In this document: positions 59,219 to 64,000 of the stretch, piece after piece | Layout of the letters: every line of letters begins with the position of its first letter | Position numbering within the stretch: the first letter of the stretch is position 1 | Assembly: GCF_003287735.1 (NCBI RefSeq) | Contig: NZ_NSCM01000005.1 | Location: 124,001-188,000 of the forward strand | Reading direction: 5' to 3' | Origin: Photorhabdus bodei | Lineage (GTDB): Bacteria; Pseudomonadota; Gammaproteobacteria; Enterobacterales; Enterobacteriaceae | DNA length: 64,000 nucleotides | Position numbers and translations under genes: made by a program | The notes under the pieces: generated by a model | The model's input: the letters and a program-made list of their open reading frames with translations, nothing else | Told to the model about the DNA's origin: nothing | Database searches by the model: none

Positions 59219-61714
59219 GTGAAAAAAATAATCAGTTTTGCTTTAATGATTTGTTGTTTATCGTTGCCAGCATATGCAGAGCTGTATTTCGATATCAATG
59301 CATTACAATTATCAGACGAAGACAAAGAAAATATTAATCTGGAGAGTTTGGCAAAAACGGACTCCCACATTCCAGGCGTCTATAAAGTTAATGTTATCGT
59401 CAATAAACAGGATATCGGCATTAAAAGCCTATCCTTTATTGAGTGTGGAAATAAACTTTGCCCTGAATTATCTATCAGTTTATTGAAAGAAATCGGGGTA
59501 AAAACAGCAAGTTTCCCAGAATTAGCATCCCTTGCTGAACAAGAGATCATTTCTCAACCGGAGAAATATATTAAACAGGCGTCAGCAGAACTGGATTTAA
59601 GTGCTTTGACATTGATGTTGAATTTTCCACAAGCGGCCATGCAATCGCAAATCAGGGGAGATATCTCTCCTGATCAATGGGATGATGGTTTGCCTATGTT
59701 TTTCACCAATTATCATCTGACAGGAATGCAATCCTGGAATAAAAATCAAAGTGAACAGAATCAATATCTGAATTTACGTAGTGGCTTTAATTTAGGTCCG
59801 TGGCGAATTCGCCATAATAGTTACTACAACCATACAGGTACAACATCTGAATGGAAATCGCTTAAAGCCTATGCTGAACGGGATATTCGTCCATTGAGAT
59901 CTCGGCTGGTATTGGGTGAAACATCCACCGATAGCATGGTATTCGATAGTTTCACTTTTAATGGCATTAAATTGATGTCTGATAGCCAAATGTTGCCCGA
60001 TAGCCAGCAAGGGTTTGCGCCTGTTGTCCGCGGTATTGCGATGACTCACGCAAGAGTAGAAGTGCACCAGAAAGATAATATTATTTATCAGACTTTTGTG
60101 CCACCGGGCGCTTTTGAAATTACCGATATTTACCCCAGTAACCTGAATGGTGATCTGGAAATATCCATTTATGAAGAAAATGGCAATGTCAGAAAATTTA
60201 CTCAGCCCTTTGCTGCCTCACCATTGATGATCCGTGCCGGCCAAATAAAATATTTTGCTAATATCGGTAAATTCAGCGGTGGCAAACAGGCTAGTAAAAA
60301 AAGATTTATTCAGACAGAAGCGATTTACGGGTTATGGGATAGCACCACCATTTATGGTGGGGTTATTGTTTCTTCTGACTATCAAAGTCATGCATTAGGT
60401 TTAGGACATAATTTAGGGAAAATTGGCGCGGTATCAATCGATGTCACCAATGCAGCAACTCATTTCCCAAATGGAGAAAAGAAAAGCGGGCAATCTTATC
60501 AGATACGCTACAGTAAAGGTTTTACTGAAACCAATACAACAGTGACATTGGCGGGTTATCGCTACAATACCAATGGTTATTACAGCTTTAGCGATGCCAA
60601 TAATAACTATACCAATAATAACCACCAATTTACGGATAATAACAGAAATAGCGCGCCTAAAAACCGGATGCAAATAACGATGGGTCAAAGCTTAGGGCAA
60701 TATGGCAGCCTTTCATTATCGGCCTGGCAACAAGATTACTGGCAAGATAAAACCCGTAAGAATCAGTCATATTCTATGTCCTATAATACTAATATTCATG
60801 ATATCTCTTTGTCATTGAGCTATAATTACCACCGTAATCTCTCAAACATTAATAACGATCAAGTTTTTTCATTCAATATCAGTATTCCTCTGGATAAATG
60901 GCTGCCATCAGATAATCACAGCGCATCGGTAGATTATGATACCGCTTATAACACCAACGGTAGCAGCCAGCATTCAATGACATTATCCGGCTCTTTACTG
61001 GAACAACAAAATCTGAATTATATGATTTCTCAGGATTACAGCTACGAAAAATCAGAGAAAGAAAAACAATCAGGTAATGCCGCCAGCCTATATTACCGAG
61101 GTTCATATGGTTCAATTAATGTAGGCTATACCACTGATCATAGAAAAAATCAGCGGGTTAATTATGGATTGGAAGGAGCAATTATTGCCCATCCCTATGG
61201 CGTTACCCTAGCGCAAAATATTAGCGAAAGCGGCGCCAGTGCCTTAATTCGCGCCCCCGGGGCAACCAATGCCAAGGTACTAAATAATACCTCTATCAGT
61301 ACAGATTGGCGGGGATATACCGTTGTGCCTTATATATCGCAATATCGGGAAAATATGTTATCCCTTGATACCAATACATTCGGTGATGACGTAGATATTG
61401 ATAATCCAACCACTAAGGTCATTCCAACCAAGGGGGCATTGGTATTGGCGGATTATTCTATTCGTGTTGGTCATCGAGTATTTTTAACTTTACAACATAA
61501 CGGTAAGAAACTTCCATTCGGCACAGTAATCACGGGCCCAAATGGTGTCAATGGTATGGTGAATGAAAAGGGCGAAGTTTTCCTAAGTGGTGTGAGTGAC
61601 ACAGCAAAATTAACAGCCGATTTAGGCGATAAACAAAGCTGTCATATTCAATTCGATAGTAAATTATATCAAAAAATTAATGGTATTATTCTGACTTCAT
61701 TGCGTTGTCGGTGA
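59219..61714 (+). CDS. Outer-membrane fimbrial usher (PapC/FimD family)
   Basis: The protein has 831 residues from GTG 59219. That start gives a clean signal peptide (KKIISFALMICCLSLPAYA then ELYFD); a TTG at 59201 is possible but adds a polar stretch. Domain order: N-terminal chaperone-binding domain with a CGNKLCPEL cysteine pair, a 24-strand pore with the plug domain (GQIKYFANIGKF upstream) and C-terminal domains ending with a cysteine pair (KQSCHIQF ... TSLRCR). It is somewhat shorter than the usual 840-880. It secretes and assembles the subunits on the surface. A decayed copy of its 3' end lies further downstream. Confidence 0.94.
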   Translation: MKKIISFALMICCLSLPAYAELYFDINALQLSDEDKENINLESLAKTDSHIPGVYKVNVIVNKQDIGIKSLSFIECGNKLCPELSISLLKEIGVKTASFPELASLAEQEIISQPEKYIKQASAELDLSALTLMLNFPQAAMQSQIRGDISPDQWDDGLPMFFTNYHLTGMQSWNKNQSEQNQYLNLRSGFNLGPWRIRHNSYYNHTGTTSEWKSLKAYAERDIRPLRSRLVLGETSTDSMVFDSFTFNGIKLMSDSQMLPDSQQGFAPVVRGIAMTHARVEVHQKDNIIYQTFVPPGAFEITDIYPSNLNGDLEISIYEENGNVRKFTQPFAASPLMIRAGQIKYFANIGKFSGGKQASKKRFIQTEAIYGLWDSTTIYGGVIVSSDYQSHALGLGHNLGKIGAVSIDVTNAATHFPNGEKKSGQSYQIRYSKGFTETNTTVTLAGYRYNTNGYYSFSDANNNYTNNNHQFTDNNRNSAPKNRMQITMGQSLGQYGSLSLSAWQQDYWQDKTRKNQSYSMSYNTNIHDISLSLSYNYHRNLSNINNDQVFSFNISIPLDKWLPSDNHSASVDYDTAYNTNGSSQHSMTLSGSLLEQQNLNYMISQDYSYEKSEKEKQSGNAASLYYRGSYGSINVGYTTDHRKNQRVNYGLEGAIIAHPYGVTLAQNISESGASALIRAPGATNAKVLNNTSISTDWRGYTVVPYISQYRENMLSLDTNTFGDDVDIDNPTTKVIPTKGALVLADYSIRVGHRVFLTLQHNGKKLPFGTVITGPNGVNGMVNEKGEVFLSGVSDTAKLTADLGDKQSCHIQFDSKLYQKINGIILTSLRCR

Positions 61715-61741
61715 TTAAAGTAGTATTTATTCAGGGAAAGC

Positions 61742-62710
61742 ATGAAAAATAAATTAATTACATTAACAATATTATTACTAATACTACTCAACATTACAAA
61801 ATCAATTGCCTCATGTAAATTACACAGAGATTTTAAAGCGATTGATTTAAATGTTGAGATAAATGAAATTATCAATGCAGACTATAATATCCGAAGATCT
61901 ATTACCATCGCTGAATACGGTCCTATGGAGCTGGCTAACAAAATAGGAATTAAAGCCGATTCACCCATTGCTAGCTGTGATAATAATGAAGATATATCTT
62001 TCGCAACAACATCAGGTAGAATAGGATTCTCTAAAGAGAGTGGTAGGATAAAAACCAGTGTAGATAATTTATATTTTTCTATATCTTATGATGGAGATGG
62101 GAAGGGTAGCTCTCATGATGGCATCAATAGAAAAATAACGTTAAGAGATATCGGTAAAATAACAATTAATCTTATTCAAACGAGTGATATCAAATCAGGC
62201 TCCATACTAAGAAGAGGGTTGATATCTTCTTTATCAACAAGTGATGGTAAAAAATTAATAAATATCAAATATAACAAAGACAATATAATTGGCAGTCAAA
62301 GCTGTATGACATCCACACCCTATAAAGAAATAAAACTTGGAAGGATTAATACCTCTTCATTTAAAGGGAAAGGCTCTACTGCTGGCCGTAATAACTTCCA
62401 TATTCTCATTCAATGTAAAGATAAAAATATCCCCACGATTAAGTTCACAGGAGAAGTAGTGAGTCCAAGCCTAAATAGCATTGTTAAACTACACCAATAC
62501 AGCGAGGGAAAAACCGCCAGAGGTATTGGTGTTCAATTGTTACATAACAATAACCCTGTTGATATGGATACATCTCTTACTATAACTGAATGGGGAGGTG
62601 AAAAAGATCTTTATTATTTACCGCTTACTGCCCACTATTACCAAATAGATGATAAAGTAACCGGCGGAAAAGCTAACGCAACAATACATTTCACATTTGA
62701 ATACAAATAG
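61742..62710 (+). CDS. Fimbrial tip adhesin, two-domain, paralogue 1
   Basis: The protein has 322 residues, with a signal peptide of about 24 residues (MKNKLITLTILLLILLNITK, ending IASC). It has an N-terminal putative receptor-binding domain (about 25-190) and a C-terminal pilin-like domain (about 200-322) with a Cys pair (SQSCMT and IQCKD) and the terminal TIHFTFEYK strand. A SSFKGKGSTAGRNNF segment is shared with the second adhesin. The position after the usher and two-domain layout suit a FimH-like tip protein. The ligand is unknown. GGGAAAG lies before the ATG. Confidence 0.8.
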   Translation: MKNKLITLTILLLILLNITKSIASCKLHRDFKAIDLNVEINEIINADYNIRRSITIAEYGPMELANKIGIKADSPIASCDNNEDISFATTSGRIGFSKESGRIKTSVDNLYFSISYDGDGKGSSHDGINRKITLRDIGKITINLIQTSDIKSGSILRRGLISSLSTSDGKKLINIKYNKDNIIGSQSCMTSTPYKEIKLGRINTSSFKGKGSTAGRNNFHILIQCKDKNIPTIKFTGEVVSPSLNSIVKLHQYSEGKTARGIGVQLLHNNNPVDMDTSLTITEWGGEKDLYYLPLTAHYYQIDDKVTGGKANATIHFTFEYK

Positions 62711-62755
62711 CTTTACAAACCATCTAATTTGACTTAAATTATTAACATCACGATA

Positions 62756-62908
62756 ACATGAGAAAAAAGAGAAATTTTCCTCAGTGATGTTAATAATACA
62801 GCAGAATTAAAACCTGATTTAGACACTAAATAAAGCGTCCATATTAATTTCACTAATAAATTATATCGGAAAAATAATGGCGCTACTCTCGCTTCGTTGT
62901 ATTATTAA
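62756..62908 (+). pseudogene. Decayed duplicate of the usher 3' end
   Basis: The frame EIFLSDVNNTAELKPDLDTK, stop, SVHINFTNKLYRKNNGATLA, SLYY aligns with the usher C-terminus EVFLSGVSDTAKLTADLGDK, QSCHIQFDSKLYQKINGIIL, TSLRCR. The Gln-to-stop change and the lost cysteines show it is non-functional. Its position just upstream of the second adhesin gene mirrors the real usher end upstream of the first. Confidence 0.88.
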
Positions 62909-62955
62909 TAAATCGCGTTATTAGTAATTAAGAATAAATCTCAACAGGCATAGAT

Positions 62956-63966
62956 ATGAAATCTTATTTACGGTTATTAATTTCTGCTGTTTTACTGTTT
63001 AATATCAATAAAATACATGCTGCTTGTATTTCAGAATCCACAACGGGTAACGGCACTGTATATTTTGACTTAAGTTCACTTAAATTAAACTTAAATACAT
63101 CAAACACTAAAAGTATTCATGTCGCCAGATTCAGTGCTGAACAGTTAGCTAGCAGTATGGGGCTCAACATAAATGATCCTCTTTTTTCATGTGATGACAA
63201 CGGATATTTGGTTTTTGGTGAAAGTGTTTATCCTGGCATGGCAGGTAATACGGAGCACGGGACCGGAAAGTTAACAACAGGCATAGAGAATCTCTATTTA
63301 TATTTTGTTGCTCCTACTGGGAACCTAAATAATATGAAATATCCCACAACGGATGGCAGAAGTTATATCTATTACCCACCAGAAAAGAAAAAAATCACCT
63401 GGAAAGATATCGGTGATATTGATGTTTATCTCTATAAAGAAGGCGCAATTAAATCGGGAAGATCATTACATGCTGGAATAATTTCCCTATTACAAACATC
63501 GAACGGCATCCGTCTAATAACAATAAGAAACAAAACAAGATATCATGTTACTGCTCAAGGCTGCATGGCGTTATCTGGCGATCAAACCGTTAGATTTCAT
63601 GATGTTTATAGTTCTTCGTTTAAAGGAAAAGGAACCACTGCCGGCCATGCTGATTTTAATATCGGCATTGAATGTACAGAAAAAATCGAACCTACCATTA
63701 CATTTTCAGCAAGAACAATCAGTGGCGCCCCAGAGAGTATTATTCAATTAAACAGAGCTAATGCAGCGAATACAGCAAAAGGGGTTGGTGTGCAAATCTT
63801 ATATATGGGAACACCCGTTCCTATTGGAAAACCATTTGTCGTCGGTCATTCTGACAGGAATGCTCGTTATAATTTACCTTTCATTGCCCGCTATTACCAA
63901 ACCGATGATAGAATAACAGGCGGAAAAGCTAACGCAATAGCACATTTTACCGTTCAATATGAGTGA
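62956..63966 (+). CDS. Fimbrial tip adhesin, two-domain, paralogue 2
   Basis: The protein has 336 residues, with a signal peptide of about 22 residues (ending INKIHAAC). It shares with paralogue 1 the order of motifs: a SxxxLxxxxG pattern, SCDDNG near 67, WKDIGDIDVYL, IKSGRSLHAGIISLLQTSNG, SSFKGKGTTAGHADF and a C-terminal YYQTDDRITGGKANAIAHFT. The N-terminal domains have diverged most, as expected if the ligands differ. With the usher remnant upstream it clearly came from a usher-end/adhesin duplication. ERIC copy 12 begins 10 bp after the stop. Confidence 0.8.
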   Translation: MKSYLRLLISAVLLFNINKIHAACISESTTGNGTVYFDLSSLKLNLNTSNTKSIHVARFSAEQLASSMGLNINDPLFSCDDNGYLVFGESVYPGMAGNTEHGTGKLTTGIENLYLYFVAPTGNLNNMKYPTTDGRSYIYYPPEKKKITWKDIGDIDVYLYKEGAIKSGRSLHAGIISLLQTSNGIRLITIRNKTRYHVTAQGCMALSGDQTVRFHDVYSSSFKGKGTTAGHADFNIGIECTEKIEPTITFSARTISGAPESIIQLNRANAANTAKGVGVQILYMGTPVPIGKPFVVGHSDRNARYNLPFIARYYQTDDRITGGKANAIAHFTVQYE

Positions 63967-63975
63967 TATTAAGTA

Positions 63976-64000
63976 TATACCTTATGGATTTCAAGATGCA
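63976..64000 (+). repeat. ERIC element, copy 12, cut by the window edge
   Basis: TATACCTTATGGATTTCAAG and five more bases match the left end of the plus-orientation ERICs; the rest lies outside the window. Confidence 0.9.

Overview
The window looks like a chromosomal segment of an entomopathogenic member of the Morganellaceae, most probably Photorhabdus (Xenorhabdus is the alternative). The housekeeping genes keep the Enterobacterales order (yajL-thiI-xseB-ispA-dxs; pgpA-thiL-nusB-ribE-ribD-nrdR; secF-secD-yajC-tgt-queA-acpH; brnQ-phoR-phoB-sbcD-sbcC). ERIC elements are very abundant: 11 complete copies, each exactly 127 bp by hand count, plus one cut by the right edge. The accessory half holds a hybrid NRPS/PKS cluster and a fimbrial operon. 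No database search was possible, so the genus is an inference.

Region 1 (1-29.5 kb) is conserved core. It covers isoprenoid precursor synthesis (dxs, ispA), 4-thiouridine and thiamine (thiI, thiL), riboflavin (ribD, ribE), the NrdR repressor, NusB, PgpA, the SecDF-YajC complex, queuosine (tgt, queA), AcpH, a 2-Cys peroxiredoxin, gamma-glutamyltransferase, BrnQ, PhoBR and SbcCD. Two changes stand out. A DinJ-type antitoxin with a truncated toxin lies between dxs and pgpA, and an ERIC lies between the Pho box and phoB.

Region 2 (29.5-36.6 kb) is accessory and decayed. It holds a truncated EPSP-synthase-like gene, an intact MFS gene, a short-chain dehydrogenase gene split by an ERIC, an IS110-family fragment, a tandem direct duplication of about 963 bp and an antitoxin fragment.

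Region 3 (36.6-51.5 kb, minus strand) is the most interesting part. The order of transcription is: stand-alone condensation-type enzyme, NRPS (C-A-PCP), PKS (KS - vestigial AT - KR - ACP), lone KS, ACP-aminotransferase fusion, nucleoside-deoxyribosyltransferase-like protein, dihydroorotate-dehydrogenase-like flavoprotein, creatininase-like metallohydrolase. No intact AT and no thioesterase is visible. Three tailoring enzymes from families that act on nucleobases or cyclic amides next to a beta-aminotransferase suggest a nitrogen-rich, possibly cyclised product. I do not recognise the cluster.

Region 4 (51.5-57.8 kb) holds IS630, VgrG and PAAR remnants, a 14-TM DHA2 exporter that may serve the cluster, two nested ERICs, a DUF1062-type protein, a broken family-9 glycosyltransferase gene and AT-rich DNA. 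Region 5 (57.8-64 kb) is a chaperone/usher fimbrial operon: pilin, ERIC, chaperone, usher, adhesin, decayed copy of the usher 3' end, second adhesin, ERIC. The usher remnant shows that the second adhesin arose by tandem duplication.
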